From NCBI RefSeq assembly GCF_022458985.1, contig NC_061772.1, positions 6,063,501 to 6,127,500 of the forward strand: 64,000 nt of DNA. The letters run 5' to 3'. The DNA is from Mugil cephalus (lineage: Eukaryota; Chordata; Actinopteri; Mugiliformes; Mugilidae). The position numbers and the translations under genes were made by a program. Positions 40,986-55,348 of the stretch are shown here, one piece after another. The notes beneath the pieces are model-generated. The model did not search any database. It saw only the letters and a list, made by a program, of their open reading frames with translations, and had not been told where the DNA came from. Numbering within the stretch: the stretch's first letter is position 1; the number at the start of each line of letters is the position of its first letter.

Positions 40986-41930
40986 ACTCTTGCATTTGTA
41001 ATGTGTTGAGTTTGTTTACTACATGAGTCCCAGGGCTGACAGTGACCTGGCTGCAGTGGGAGCGTTTGACACAAACACGCAGAGCACATGGATTTTTGGT
41101 ATAACAGAAAATCTTCACTGTACTAAAGATTTGTTGTGGTTAGATGTTGAGTCATTGTTTTTTCTACTATGAGGAATAATATGCAGAGGTCCTTTGGTGG
41201 GAAAAGAAGGACATGACCTGCTTTTTGTTTTTACCGTGACACACATTGGATTGGATCAACCTGCTCAGGTAACCTAAACTGCCACATTCATACTCTATAA
41301 TGTCTACACCAGACCACTGCCATGACTCAGGTCATGTTTGTCATCATCGGGGAAAATGCATATGATACGAGCATCTTATGAACTAACAGACCGAAGCTAT
41401 TGAATCTGAATTTTGACACAATGCCCTGGTAAAACAAATACATTCTTCAGGAGCCAATTTCAGGCCTCATTGTTTCAGTTGAATCTACTTTTGTGGTGCG
41501 TGTTATCTCCCTAATTCTATGCATTTTATAGTTGACAAAGCAGGAAAAAAAAGTGATCGTTTGTGTTCACTGTGATAGCGACAATATGGAAAATAATATT
41601 GAATAGTCATTGTGAGGCTCAGCTGGGCTTTATAGGTCCACCCATCCATACTCTCTAATAACAACAGATATTATTCACAGATTAAGCCTACGTTTGTAAG
41701 GAAATCCGAGAAGCTGGAAACAAATTCTTCAGTTATTTTGATTAACTCACAAACATCTGGAAACTCCAGACCACTCACAAACCCCTCAGAAAGTCCAGTT
41801 TAGCGCAACAATGAAATCTGTTAGTACAACTCAGTTGTCTACAAATGTTCTAATAATCCTAACCATCTTCTTTTCATTTTACTAACTAATTTCCATACGG
41901 CTGCGTCATCGTTTCCTGTGCAGTCCACTT
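40986..41930 (+). other. tmem9b-dennd2b intergenic region
   Basis: No coding exon seen. ascl3 and akip1, which lie between the human orthologues, are not recognised here. Confidence 0.6.
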
Positions 41931-42092
41931 TTCCTTTTTTCCTCCTCTTTTCACGCAGTTTTACGGAGGAGACTATTTTCCCCCAGAAAAAAGAAAAAGA
42001 GGAGTCAGTTTTCAAGCTGCACGGAGAGAAAGCGACAGAGGCTCTGTTTTAAGAATGGATCATTGACCAACTCCAACAGCGCAGAAAGACGG
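41930..42092 (+). promoter_or_regulatory. dennd2b: candidate distal promoter and non-coding first exon of dennd2b
   Basis: A purine-rich stretch (about 41985-42092) ends in GACGG|GTAAGATG, a consensus-like donor at 42093, and has no long open frame. It is the first exon-like sequence after tmem9b. Joined to the acceptor at 55249 it would make a 5'UTR exon. Inferred only from the donor and position. Confidence 0.35.
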
Positions 42093-45000
42093 GTAAGATG
42101 TTTGTGTCTCCTTCTGAAATGTTACAGAAATCTAACGAAATAGTTCTCTTAAAGAAAAGGAAAGGAAAGAAAGTTGCAGCATTTGTTGCACATCAACACA
42201 GTTGTGTTTATAAGAGAAGAGTCGTTTCTTTTTTGTTACGTTGCTAAATAACCGACATGACCTTGAGTTTAAAGCTGTTCATGGACTTAGATCGATCTTA
42301 GTTAACTGTCCCGTCCGCTGTTTGATGTTTATTGAGAGGAACAGCTCTCAGCTTTACCGCTGCATGTGCTTTGGTCAGCCTACAGGGGGCGCCTCAGCCT
42401 TTGAATTTGATCCATCCAATAATCGATGCACTCATCTGGTACTGCTTTTTACCTCTGTCTCCATCATGTCTCAGATGGGTATGATCATATGATTGGGTAA
42501 ACTGGTTTGTGTTCTCACAACATATGCAATAATAATATGAAATGTTACACCGTAACCATATGACCATCTTCAAGGTTTCGGAGTCAGACTGATGTTGTGG
42601 CTAAAATTCCCAGAGATAAAGAAATATCCTTGAGCAATTTTGGAAACACTGTTGCTTGGCATTTAGAAAACGGGGAACAAAAACTGTTGATATTTTTATT
42701 ACTCCATCTGGTCACTTGAGCCTTGGGCGACCACCTAACCCCCAAAGAGCTCCCCGGCCGCTACCCAAATGGCAGTCTATTGCTCAAATGGATGCAGAGA
42801 AAAAAAAATTCCTCATGTGGGATCAATAAAGGAATAATTCTGCTTTTGCGTGTGTTTTTGTACACGAAAGTGGTCGCTATTATTTAGTACTAGTAGTTTT
42901 CTACCCGGGGCAAGTACTGCAACAGTGAGCCTGTATAAAACAAACATATGACATGTAGCAGCACAAAAGGCACAGCAGGTCTGAAATGTGTCTGAAGCTG
43001 TAAACTCTCGAGAATGCAAATAATCGAACTGTTTGGCATTATTCTCTGCATAAAACCAGGTACAAGCTGCAGCAAGAGTTTGCGAGCGGTGCAGAGAAAC
43101 ATTTAAAGTGTCTTCTTTTAATGTTAAATACCATCAAAAAAGACACCTCCAGCTGATGAGTTCATCTTTAAAAAGGAGAGGACTTCTTAACTCGACAAGT
43201 TGTGTCTTCTCCTCTGGTGCTTGGTCTTAGAGTGTTGACAAGACACGTCAACTTAATCCTGGATGTAAAGAGCTGCCTCGGGTCTGCTTCTGAAACCCGA
43301 TAAGCTGTTTGTTGCTCCGAATATATTATTATGAAAAATGGTGCAGATAATTGTCCAGTCAATTTTTTTTTCTGCTCTTCTTTTTTCCCTCTTCTAACCT
43401 GTTGAACCTGTGGAATGTGTGGAAGCTGACACAAAGCCCCAGAGATGATTTTTTGAGTGTAGGTGGCCCCTCTTCTGCAGACAAGGTTTATATGAGATGA
43501 TATTTTCCCATGACTGTGGCTTCAGCAGGTGTGTAGAGGATACGTTAAAAAATGATATGGCTCTGTGGTCGGTGTTGAAAGTGTCTGGTGGCTGGTGTAA
43601 TGCATAGTCCTTCCATGGCTGAAAGAATCCCATGTACGTATCTGACTCAGTGCTTTGATGCTTCCTTGTCATGCAAGAAGAGGATGTGGCTTTTAATGAG
43701 AAGTCCAGATGGCAATACGATCATTGGAACCATGAATTCCACGAGTTTACACTGAGGTTACGTCCTGGTAAAATGTCCCACAAAAAGCAGCGAGCGCCTC
43801 TGTCTTTTGTGCTCAGTCAGACCAGACCTGAGGAAGGACAGTCTTTACGAGATTTTCGACTGGGTCTCTGAGAAAAGCTTCTCTGTTGGCTTCCTGCTGA
43901 CTTGATGTTGCAAAACTGTGATGACGGATGTCTGGGTTTTGTGACTTCCTCCCTCTTCCTGAGCCTGTGGGATAAGACACCTCGAGAGACTGAAAGGAGC
44001 TGGAATTATGGATGAGTGCTGCTTCAAGAGTCAGTTTAAAAATTAATGGCAAAAGAATTTCTCTCCATCAATAGGCTGGAAACATTTTTTTTAAAAATCA
44101 GAATCATTTGTTTAGTTGTCTTAGATGTGCAGGCACCGAAACAGACTGTGTGTTATGTTATTAACTTGACTAAGTGTGCAGTTTCCATCAAGTTGTAGTT
44201 GTCAAGGAAACAAAGCTCTAACTGTCATCCGGATCGAGTAAAAAGGGCTCCAACTAAATGATGATCAGGTCCATACAAATGCAGATCGTTTGTGTATCCT
44301 AACAGGAAATTCCTTCTCTGAGATGATCCATGTATCCCTGTACAATGCAGGCGTGTTTTGTTTGTAACTAAACGTGATGTTTTGGATACCATTTAATGGG
44401 TAGTGACCGCTTGACCACTGAGAAACATACCATAGAAGTTTTGAATTCATGTGGCTCTCTCGTGATGCAGTCTGGTATAATTTAATTGAGGTACTTGAGG
44501 AAATCTGTCTAAATTAGAGTATGCGGAACGCAGTCAGCGATGGTTTCGAGGTCGGGGGAATGCTTAAGAGCCACAGCACAGGGAAAGTGGCGCTGTTTAA
44601 TTTGTCAGGAGTAATGATTTAAACACAGATTATGTAACCATATTTTTTAATCGCCTCCAGCTTAGATCTTCCTTCAGCTATAGACCGTGGTCTAATGTAT
44701 ATGCACATTTAGCGAAACACAAAGGGACCTATTTAATTGTCACCTCCGGTTTTCAAGCCGGTTTCACTTCTGTTTGCAAACGAGGCATCGCTGGTGGGTG
44801 CAGTTTGGTGTCACTTGCCAAGTTAGGGCTTTGCTGCACAAGTAATCACACCCTCAAGTGATATCTCAGGGTGCTCGAGTGCATCTGCAGATCACTGCCG
44901 CAGTTAGGCTTGTGTGAATGTTACATTGTACTTCTGCTGCACTACACGTGTTGTACAAGTTGTAAATTTGACCTCATCTGACACCTTTATCTGGAAATAG

Positions 45001-46090
45001 AAATGATATCAGCCTCACTGGCCAAGTATATATATACACACATGAAAAACAACTTTTGTTCTCTACGTTTAACCAATCCATTCGTACACAAATAGTAGTG
45101 GGTGGGCAGCCACAAGAGCAGAGTCTGAAGTGCAGTTTAGCCACCTTTAGGTACCTTGCTCAAGGGCATTTCAGCCACAAATGTAGAGGGTATTCAATCA
45201 CCCTGCAGTTGTATGTCCAGTTCTCTAACCACAGCCCACAGCTCCCCCTATCTGGAACTTGTTACACCTGAACAGTTTATTATATTTGACTGCATAACAG
45301 TCAGCCAAGTGCAATGCTGAAATGCCATTATAAATAATAGTACCATAATTTATAATTGATGAGCCATTTTGCTGCTGCTTGTTGTATTAAGAGCATGGCA
45401 CTAAAGTAGTACTTGATGGGAGGCTTTCATGCCACTTTCCATTGACTTATCTGCAGTTAATTGCCATGTTTCAGGTTAAGGCTTTCAAGCCATAGCGTCA
45501 TCAAATATGGCACAACTACTCAGCACTGGGTAAAAAAAAAAAAAAAAAAAAGCCAAACTCATCTTTATTTAGCTTCACAACATTAAAATGCTGCTTCCAT
45601 CCAGTAACACAGGAGCACCAGGGCCCAGCCTACACCACATTATGAATGTTTTTATTCGATGAACTTATAATACCGTATTGTCTCACCCTAGTTAAAGGTT
45701 AAAATTAGCTTCACGGCTATAAAAGCGCTGCTTAAATAACAGGCAGGGGCCATTTTACTGCATAATGAGTGCTTCTGACTGCTTAAAATGTGTGTATATA
45801 TACTTCAGATGTTACTTTTTGGAGAGACAACAGCAAAATTGCTTGACTTTAAGTAATCGTTTCACATTTAAACGGAGTCACAGATGCCAGTCTGGTGCTA
45901 ATAATATGCTGCCGTTGTTTATATTCATTCATTTATTATTATATTCATTCATTATTATTCATTTATCTTTCATGTAGCATCATCAGCTATATCATGTACT
46001 TGTATCACTCATCATTCTACATATACACTGCACAGATATGTGTAAAATGATCTTGTTCCCCCTGCTACTGTCTTCTATTTGCTTTCTGTC
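42093..46090 (+). other. probable dennd2b 5' intron (4 kb)
   Basis: Non-coding. Holds an A run at about 45532-45551 and short microsatellites. No gene, tRNA or clear transposon recognised. Confidence 0.5.
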
Positions 46091-46094
46091 TCTA

Positions 46095-46285
46095 TCTGTC
46101 CGGTCTCTATCAGATGGGTCCCTTCATATAAACTGGGTTCTTCTCAAGTTTTCTTCCTGTTAAGAGAGTTTTTCTTGCCATCGTCCCCCTAAAAAGTACC
46201 TGCTCTGGGGGTTTCATGCCGGGTCTTCAGGCAATTTGTATTATTCTTGGCTCTACGTAAATACAATCGAATTGAGACACAATAA
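46095..46285 (+). repeat. degenerate fish interspersed repeat
   Basis: Contains TTTTCTTCCTGTTAAGAGAG then TTTTTCTTGCCATCGTC and ends near AAATACAATCGAATTGAGAC. I recognise this as a diverged copy of the very common fish repeat with TTTCTTCCTGTTAAAAGGGA, GTTTTTCCTTGCCACTGTCG and an ATTGAATTGA tail. The class (SINE-like or DNA element) is not certain. Confidence 0.6.
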
Positions 46286-46399
46286 TGCACTTGTAGGTGT
46301 GGATTCAGAGCCTGGTTAGTGCTGCACATTCATCCCTGACAAATGAAGGACATGTTTGTGTGTGTGGGTCTAGATGCTGTCCCATTGACAAGCGGCCAA

Positions 46400-46837
46400 T
46401 GTGGTTTCATCCCATCAGCGGCCTGCAACTCCTGAATATTCATCCACGCAGCCTGACAATAAACAAGAGACAGAGGCTGAATGCCTGACTGGGGAGGGCC
46501 GGGGTGAGGGTGAGGGGAGGGGAGGCAAATCCCAAGAAAAGTGGGGGGCAAACAACCCGTTTCCATGCCAACAAGTCCTGCCTCTGTACTCTGCAGCAGG
46601 CTGTGAGAGGAGAGGGGAGGCTGGGAGGCTTTTTTTCTTTTCTCCTTTCTGTTTTTTTTTTTTTTTTTTTTTGTCGGTTCTGGTTGGAAAGACATGAGTC
46701 GGACTTTATTGAGTAGGGCAGGTATCCGGCACAGCCAGCCAAAGTTTTTCAACGCGTAGACGAACGAGATTTGCGCGTCGCGAAGGGATTATAATCTCCA
46801 AATGTCAGCAGCCATGGACGTGAGGAGAAACTCAGAG
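46400..46837 (+). promoter_or_regulatory. dennd2b: candidate alternative promoter and first exon of dennd2b
   Basis: G-rich sequence (46490-46630) and a T run (46650-46672) precede a CpG-dense stretch (GCGCGTCGCGAAGG, about 46773-46786). Then come in-frame ATGs at 46802 and 46814 reading MSAAMDVRRNSE up to the donor CAGAG|GTAAAA at 46838. The exon joins in frame to the dennd2b start region only if the inner acceptor at 55268 is used. A CpG cluster, short ORF and donor make a first exon plausible; transcription is unproven. Confidence 0.45.
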
Positions 46838-49800
46838 GTAAAAAAAAAAAAAAAGGGGGAAAGAAAAAAAAAGCCGCCTGCTTTTTTTTGCGAACCGTTA
46901 CTGACGAGCTACAGCAGGAAGTTTAACTTGTAACATAGCGGCTAGACGCACTAACAACAGGCTGAAAATAACCTTAAAGCTGCGTAAAGGTGCGTTAAAA
47001 CGTCTCCATGTGACCATATTTGGTCATCGGCATGTTGGACGATGAAGTGCAGTAAACTAAAACACCGGACCGCTTTCTCTCTTTCTGTCTTTCTTTCTTT
47101 TTTTCCTGCTGACCCTTTGAATGAGTGTCCCAGCGGATACAAGCTGTAACTCTGAAGGTTGTAATTAGACCAAGTTATTATCGCTTAAACATCCAAAAAG
47201 TCAAAGCAGATAAGGAGAGCGACTCTGAACTGAGCTGTGTCCTTTTCCTGTTGTAGTTTGGGCTTTTGGGAAGATTTCTTGTCCGGGGAGAGAAAAAAGA
47301 TACACATGTTGTGTAATCTATCATTTTATCCAGTGTGTAGTTTTATTTGTTATAGCGTGGGTTACAGGTAGGCTATGTGCTGTGCTGTTCCCGTGTAGTA
47401 ATCTTAAGTGGCAATAATTAGCAGTCAAAACAAACACGCACATTGTGTTCATTTGCGTGTGTAGTGTTCTGTAACTTGTGTCAGTTAGAGTGCTAAAGTT
47501 TACTTTGATTTTTTTTTTCTCTGCAACAGTTGTCTTTTTCTGTGCAGATCCATGACTTTTTTTTATGTTTAAGAGCTTTTTTTATGACCTCTTGTACTTA
47601 CTTGTGTTAAAAAAAAATGACATGTGGAGTTTGGCAGACCTAATATGTCTAATTCTTAATGTAATCATACACTTTTAGAACAACACTGCCAAAAGCCTAC
47701 TCTCGCCGAGGTCTTTGTAGTTAAAATATAGGGAGCTTTGTATCCGTCTTGAATGTTTTTGTGTCATGAATATGAGTTTTCTTAACAGATTACAGACTAA
47801 ATCCTTATGATCGTATCTCATTCCTTATAATGCAAACCCTATGGCTGGGACTCGCTGTTTCCCCCCCATCCACCCTCTCCATTGTGCAGATCAAACAATG
47901 ACCTTCCCCTGTCGCTGGACGGGACTGTCAACACAAAGCTATTGAGGAAGTTCTTCTCTGTTCTCCATTCACTTTAACAGGACTGAGCATGGCCTGTCAC
48001 CAGATGCTTTTTAAGGGACTCTTGTTCACTCAGCTTCTTTAAGGTAGTTTTATTGTGTTCTGCTGGCATGCTGGAGCCTCTGACAGTCAGATACTGTTGC
48101 CTGTATGTCTGAAGGGGCTCTTCTTGCTTAAGGGAACCTCACAGATTTCCCAGTAAAAATTGTGCAAATCACAAGACGGTCTGCCTCCACCTTACCCCCG
48201 AGCTCTACTAAAGTTATCAACCGCTAAGAGAATATCTCTTTTGAAAACGAGAAAATCTGTTTCCACATCCCGATGCCTTTAATGGGAGCATGTGAGCTGA
48301 TGCGCTTGTACGTGAAATAGTGAGAAATGACAGATTTACTGTCGATATTGGCTTTCAGTCTATTTAAAAGGGGTGATACCTGCGCCCTGGCTATGGCCTG
48401 TGGCTGCTCTAACAGTTTCAGTTCACGCTCCGTTTCACATAGCTTAAAGTCACACACCTGATTTCACACATGTATCTCTGTTTGCGCATCTCTCCCAAGT
48501 GAGCAGGTAGAATACCAAATAGTTTAGCCTAGCGATGTAGGCCAATATGAACAGTTAATTCTTAAACTGAGGATTATTTGTCAACTTACCGATATATAAT
48601 AAAACATAACCTCTGTTTTATAGAGACATTGTCTCATAATGACATATTTAACATGAAGTAGATAAACTATAACCTCTTGCTAATCCATTGCAGATGTTTT
48701 ATTCATTGTAGATGTAAGCATGTTTTGTACCGTACTCTGTCAGCAATCAGTGTAGACTGTGTTGAGTATGATTTAATTTAAATGGCTTGTGCTGATTGTA
48801 ACTGGAAATGCAATTTTATTATTTATCTGTTTTATTTATCCCAGTCAGAGTACAATGTTAATGGGAACAAATTGCTTACTGTAATATACTAGTTATTATT
48901 TTCTGCTCTCTTGAGTCTTTGTTGCAATAGAAACAAATAGTGCCTCCCAGCCACTGAACACCAACCAACAGTCGGATAAATGTGGATGCTGCGTCGTTGT
49001 TTTGATCCTGTAAAGCCTACAGACTGACTCATCGACTACACCGCTGTGTTGTCGCAGTCCTACTTAAAAGACGAAGGGTCGCACTGGTGGAAGTACTGAA
49101 GTGCTTGAAGTTGGTCTTCAGACTGCAACGCTAGCATTCCACTTCTGACATGACAGAAGACTAATAAGGTCTGGTGTTAATTTCCCTCCAGTTGTCTGAA
49201 AGACATGAGGTGGAGTCTGCAAACGTCCTTGCGCCGTTGCATGTTCAACACTTGTATAACTACACTGAAACATCTGTCTAAGCTTACAACATCTGCTGTG
49301 AAATAATGATAAGTAAGCAGCTGTGGTGTCATTTAAGCTCTATATGTAACATTATGGACAATTTATTACCTCCCTGTCGACTGTGTGCTTAGTGGGTTTT
49401 AAAGATTTTGTGGGATTTTGCATTCCATGTCATCAGAACGCAACGTCAACATGTCTGCAACACTGACATGCCATGAGGTGTCCTGCCTTCATTTTCTCAG
49501 GCTGTTAGTTGATCTAAAATTGCTCACTATAGATATGAGCAGGGGATCCAAACACTGTCAGTTGAATTTCCAGCTCCTAAACACTTGTCAGAGCTTGTTG
49601 ATACTCGGAATAAATGAAGCAGGCCCTGCATTTACAAAGCCTCTTTATAAAGTAGACAGCCTATGACCTGTAATGAATTGTCGCTGGCTTTGTCATGGAG
49701 TGTGATTTTCACAGTGTCATTAATCAGCGCACATGACTTGCATGTGCAGTTTCCCCGAACACAGACAACTAAAGAATTGATTTGTTAATCTCAGTTGTTA

Positions 49801-52800
49801 TTTACTGCACATGATGGTTTGTTTCTTATGACATCATCTCCGGTTATCTTAATACATTCCCCAGTGGTGACTAGAGGACAGTCTAAAGTGAATTTCCTCT
49901 TTTCTTTTTTTTTAAACTCTAGTGAAAGCATGGAAACCTCACATCCTGAAAAATTGCACCTGGATTGAATCTTTGGATTTTAATATGAGTTTTAATGGCA
50001 AATATCATCTTTAAATAGTCCGCTTGAAGCTGTAGATACAATGTGCAAACACACAGGTGCTAGTAGGACTAAACTTTGCTCTCGTTTATGTAGACTCTGA
50101 CTTTAAGACAGTGGCAAACACATTCTTGGAAAAGTCAAAGACTTTTGTGTCAGAGGTCGGCTCTGTGACACAAATTGTAGCCCCCTGCCATACGCTCAGA
50201 TGGATATAAGCCTGTTTTCCACATGCCTGCCTCTGCAGCTGTCCACGCTCATATCTAGGTTACACACAAGGGTTTTTCCTCTTTTCCACAAAGAAAAATA
50301 TGCCACGATTACTCTAAAAAAAAGGCCCAAATTGCTAAAAAAAAAAAAAAAAAATGGTTCCAAGTATTGGTTCCACCTGGTCAATGGAGCTATATAGTAG
50401 CAGAATGGCAGAGCATGTGGTAGGGTAATTATATAGGTATGGCTATGTGCAACTGCCAGTAGCGCTGACCTTGGTGGTTTTATTTTACAAAGAGACACAT
50501 AGAGTCTGTCAGAGACGTAAACTGCTCTCTAGAGCCACATTATGAACAGAATACATACATACATCTATACTGAATATACTCAAGATTTTCTTTTCGCTTT
50601 GTTTGGCCTATAAAACACAAGTCTGTACGCCTCACATCCTCACTTCAAATATTTGTGTTTATCCTGTAGTTAGCCGAATAGAAAAACATGGAAACTGAAG
50701 AATATATTATATATTACACTCAGCTCCCTCACTCCTCTGCTAACATGATTCGACTCAATCAGCTCAAGTCTCTTTTTGTCCACCGGGAACAAAAGACGTC
50801 TTTCTGCAGATATTGAAACAATGCTGTGGATCAGTGTGTGGGCTCATGCTCTCATGCCTGCCAGTAAGTTGTGACGTCTGGAAAGGGTTGAGAATTTGCA
50901 GAAATCCTCGCTCTTCCTTTCCCCATTGCTTCTTGGCTGCCTGAGAGCTCTGTGGTGGTTTTATAAGACCTTGAAGTCAGGTTGCTGATCAGCAGAAATA
51001 GAGGATCAGAAAAGGCGAGTAGCAGGAGACAGGAGGCTTTCAGTGCTAGGCCTTCTCTATGGAAGCGATTGTGTCTACTGCTGCTCCACATTTTGAGATT
51101 TAAAATAAATAAATAAATAAAGAAAGTTGCAGGAGGTCAACAAAAGTTTTCTTCGTGATGTAAACGTAGATTTATCACATAAAGCCGTGATGTGCTCTTC
51201 CAAATTGAGCAGCAAGTTCCAGGTGCTGAGCGTGTGCATATTTGTATAGTTTTTGCTGATTGAGAATAAAGCTCTTCCCTTTGAGTCCAGGTGTTTCTGC
51301 CCTGCCTTCTGTGCTTTCTTTCTTTCATCCCCTCAATACATTCTTTAATATTTTGAATGCGGTCACGGTCTGATGGATCGGGCAAATATTAGAACATTCC
51401 TGCATGTGGGGGCAGATCTGTCAAATGTGACAAGGCCAAGGACGTGTAGACACTCTTTAAAAGACATTTTACCTAATGGAGTCTCTCTACCCTTCACACA
51501 CACACACACACACTGATAAAAGACTTACTTTTTAACCATCTCTCCCTCTCAAGGACACACTGAACACAAAGGGCTCTTTTATTCCAGTCCAAACAGCCTA
51601 ATGGAGACACTGTCATAGTCCCATTTCATCAACATGTTCTTGTTGCTGAGGAGAATGTGCGTCACTCTCTCTTGTAATTACTTAGTACTTGTGGACATTA
51701 CCGTGACAAAACCAGGAAAAACCCTTAGGGTAATTAAGATGATGGTGTTGAATGTCACAAAGCGACAGTTTGGCTTTTTGGATTTATTTTTGATGTCAGA
51801 GCCAGAAATTTTTTCATCTCCGTGTCGAGTTGGGAGTTTTGGCAGTAATTGCCAGATTAAGCAGTAGCTCTTTTAAAACCTCTCTAAGGCGGGATGTCCT
51901 GCTGTCCAAGTTGTAAGCACCAGCAGAAGAAGTCAAGCCAAAGTCCAGTGTGTGGATGTGTTGAAAAGCAGATAAGTGGTGTAACCTGTCCAGATCTGAT
52001 GCACGCACACGTCACCAGTGTGTGCAGGGCCAGGAACAGAGGATTAAGGGTTTCCCGACTTGCATCATGTGCTGCCAGTGTGAATTCCCCATGACCCGAT
52101 GGATCACATAATCTGTATTTTCATTGCAAGTCATCAACAGTGTGTTCAGACTTCTGCATGAACTCAAAAACACAAAAAATCCAAACTTGATCCTTCACAG
52201 AGTAATTATTCCATACTGACCAGCGAACAAATGGGGGCCACTCAGAAGAATTAATATCGGACTTAGCAGCACTGTGCTGAGCTCTTTACTGTCTAATTTG
52301 TGGTTAAGGTTTTGCAGTCAGTTACTTTAATGTTTTTATTCAGCCACGCCATTGTTATCAGAGCTGTTTCCAGCTGTGCCATCCCCTCTAGAAAAACCCA
52401 CACACTGCTTCGGCTCAGCAGACAGACGCAGTTTATGGATAGTTGGAGAACAAAGGAAAGCATTTGGAAACTCGAGACCCAGATATGTGTTGCAAGAGAC
52501 AGAAAACAGAGCTAAATGTAAAGTGAACCTTTAATTTCGAGATATCAGACTGGTTAATGTGGCTCTGTGTCCATATGAATGTGTCCTGTTAAAAACTAAG
52601 CATTGTTAGCACGGGTCAGTGGCCTGGACACGGTATGTGTCGTCACTTGTTGACTGTTAGCTTGCCTTTGGCTCTGAAATCTCAAGAGAAATGTTGTCTT
52701 GAATCTGGTTGAATGCACTTTAAAGGTACTCTAGAGCTTTCTTAGAAGTGGTTGTTTACAGCCTGGGATTTTGTGTTGGGAGATGGTATCAGACCTCAGG

Positions 52801-55249
52801 AAGTCAGTTGGCTAACGCCTTGGTGTTTACACTGCAAAGTCCATCTTATGCCTCTCTGACCCATTTCTATGGCATGAAAACACGAAATAATCACTACTCT
52901 CACATTAATTACATTGACGAAAGCGTATAGTACTGACTTTATTTTACTCCTTTCGCTCCTTTCACTCCTTTTTGCTCTGCTTTAAGGTGTTAAATGAAAA
53001 TGAGAAACATTCATCCTTCCAAAAATACCATGTCCTTCATCAAGTATGAACCAGTGGTAAAAATGTTCACAGCTGCCAGTGTGTCGGAATTTTATGTGAG
53101 CAGGACATGTTCATTTTGTTTAATTTTGAGTAAGATGATAGATCTCAAGTTCTACCTGTTGTTGGTCTCAGTTTGCATTTTTTTCTTCAATGTAGTCATT
53201 GTTTTTTGCCAGAGCTGGGATATATAGAAATTAATGCTCCGAGCATTTGGAACAAATCTGAGGAAACTTTTACCATTTACGTAAGGTTACTGTTTCCATG
53301 TCCATTCCTTACTCCCATGAACGCCAATCTTTTCTATTCATCTCTTTATTATGGTCAATTTTTTCAGTTGCTTGCAAAGCCAAGACAGCATCATTCTGTG
53401 TTTGAGTATAATGAAGCATGCCTTGTCCTCCTAGCACCGTCCACAGTTACAGGAAATAGCTGACAGCAGGAATGCTCCCTCTCTCTCCTCATCTGTCTCT
53501 ATAGGAATCAGCTCCACTACTGGTTGGCTGGCTTCTTCATACAACAACTTCCTGTAAACAAGTCATGCTGCCAAACACCCTCCTATCCTCCACCTCTGAT
53601 CTCTAGGGATCTCCATTTGACCTCCTTATGCACCAGAACAATTGCTTTGAGCCCTCTTGAAAGAGTCAGTGCTGCATTTGCTGGGGCACTGGCCTCTAGT
53701 TTGAAGGGAGATTTGAACTGCTGATCTAATATGAGATCAAGTCCAGGAAAGGCTTATCGTTCTGAAGATGCTTCTGTTTTTTCTTTACTGTGTGAACTTT
53801 TAGTAGTATTTAGAAGAGATGTTGCATTAAATAAAAACGATTGAATGACAATGAAGAAGTAACATGCTCAACAATATTCTACTGTTACCCAATTATATCT
53901 ACGTCAGCGGATAAGTAACAAGAAATCAATGATTCATAGATGTGTACATGGTAGTATAGACACAGTGTCACCTTCAAATTGTGTCACAGAAGCGTCCTGA
54001 CAAGACTATACGTACGCTCTTTGTCCCTATTGTCTTAATATGACCCATTTGTCACAGCTTGGTTTGGATTAAGGAAAGGTCAGGATTTAGGAACATTTAA
54101 AATACAACGTTTGGTTGGTCCCATCCATCTGCCCTGACCTCCTCTATGCACAGACATCTGCCTATATAACTACGTCATCTTTACAAAAAGCTCCACTTAG
54201 CATTTGTTGTGGACACAGTTCTTATTCTCTATGAATATACGTAGTGTTCTGCTGTGGATATGCTTTGTTCAGCCTCCGCAATGCGGCCTCTGCAGTCTTC
54301 AGTAACATTCTTCATTGCTTCCAGTGAAAATTCCATGTGAAATTTCTTGTTTAAACGAATGGATATTTTTCATGGTGTCCACTGTATTTTTTTCAGTGCG
54401 GTCTCTGGAAAAACATGTGTCTCTTGTCCTATAAAATATCCCAGAATCCACTGTATGTAGTTATTCTCAAACCACATATCAGCGTTGGCCTCAGAAGTAC
54501 AGTATTCTGTACGACATCTCCCAATAAATAAACAAATGTTAAACGTTTCCATTTAGATGTCACTGTTTAATGTTTATTATGGGATATATTTCTGATGCTG
54601 AAAGGCACATTTTCTAGGCAGCAAACTACGCCAGAGGTATGCTTGGTTTGTTCAAAGTCATCTGCCATGTTTGCACTGAAGATTCAACAGAGCAGATGTG
54701 GTGAAGGGGATGCTTTTCATTAGCCTGCTTTATGAAAGGTTGTCTAGTGCAATAGTTCATCCTGTACTCCAGTGTAAGTCATTGATTAATACAAGAAGAC
54801 TTAAGACTTGAGAGAACTTGTGTCAAGTGAAGTTAATATGAGGTTTATAGTAATCTTCAATCAAGTCCTGGAATCCCTGTAACAAATCTACTGTTATAGA
54901 AACGTGTTTTCACCCGTTCATACTATAGACCCGCATTAAAATAAAGCAGTAAGCAGAGCTGTGCTGCTTATTCAAATGTCATGAGTTCACTCTGTGAGCA
55001 TGTTTGTTCCTGGGTTCTGGCTGTGGTTTAGAGGAATCTGGATTATCTGGTTTTTGATCTGACTCTGGATTATAGTTAAGACAGTATTTGATATATTGTG
55101 TTTCCTTTATTTGATAAATTTCCTAATAATACTCACTGACAAGCCCAACATCGTGTGAAGATCCGTTGATTGCGATATCTGTCCATTTGCTGAAACAGAT
55201 GTAATGCAACAGCCGTTAAATGTTTCCCATCTTTGTGTTTGTTCATCAG
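46838..55249 (+). other. large dennd2b intron (8.4 kb)
   Basis: Non-coding. Contains simple repeats: A run at 50338-50354, AAAT-type at 51104-51120, AC run at about 51498-51513. No exons, RNA genes or clear transposons recognised, though old repeats cannot be excluded. Confidence 0.55.
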
Positions 55250-55348
55250 GTGAGCAGGCGGTTTGCAGACAAACATGACTGCCAACAAGAGTTCGAAGGC
55301 TGTGCCTCATGCAGGAGGGGGTAAAGCTCCCCGGGACATCCCTGACAG
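55250..55348 (+). other. dennd2b: dennd2b first common coding exon with two possible acceptors
   Basis: The outer acceptor TTCATCAG|GTGAGC (exon from 55250) leaves a 25-base 5'UTR before ATG 55275. An inner acceptor TTTGCAG|ACAAACATG (exon from 55269) would read ACA AAC ATG and could fuse an upstream coding exon in frame. Donor ACAG|GTCAGT at 55349. Confidence 0.7.

Noticed and set aside
46330..46752. Open frame of 140 codons on the - strand
   Set aside because: It crosses a poly-A/T run (KKKKKKNRKEKRKK) and G-rich sequence. No splice context and no recognisable protein; it is an artefact of low complexity over a putative promoter.
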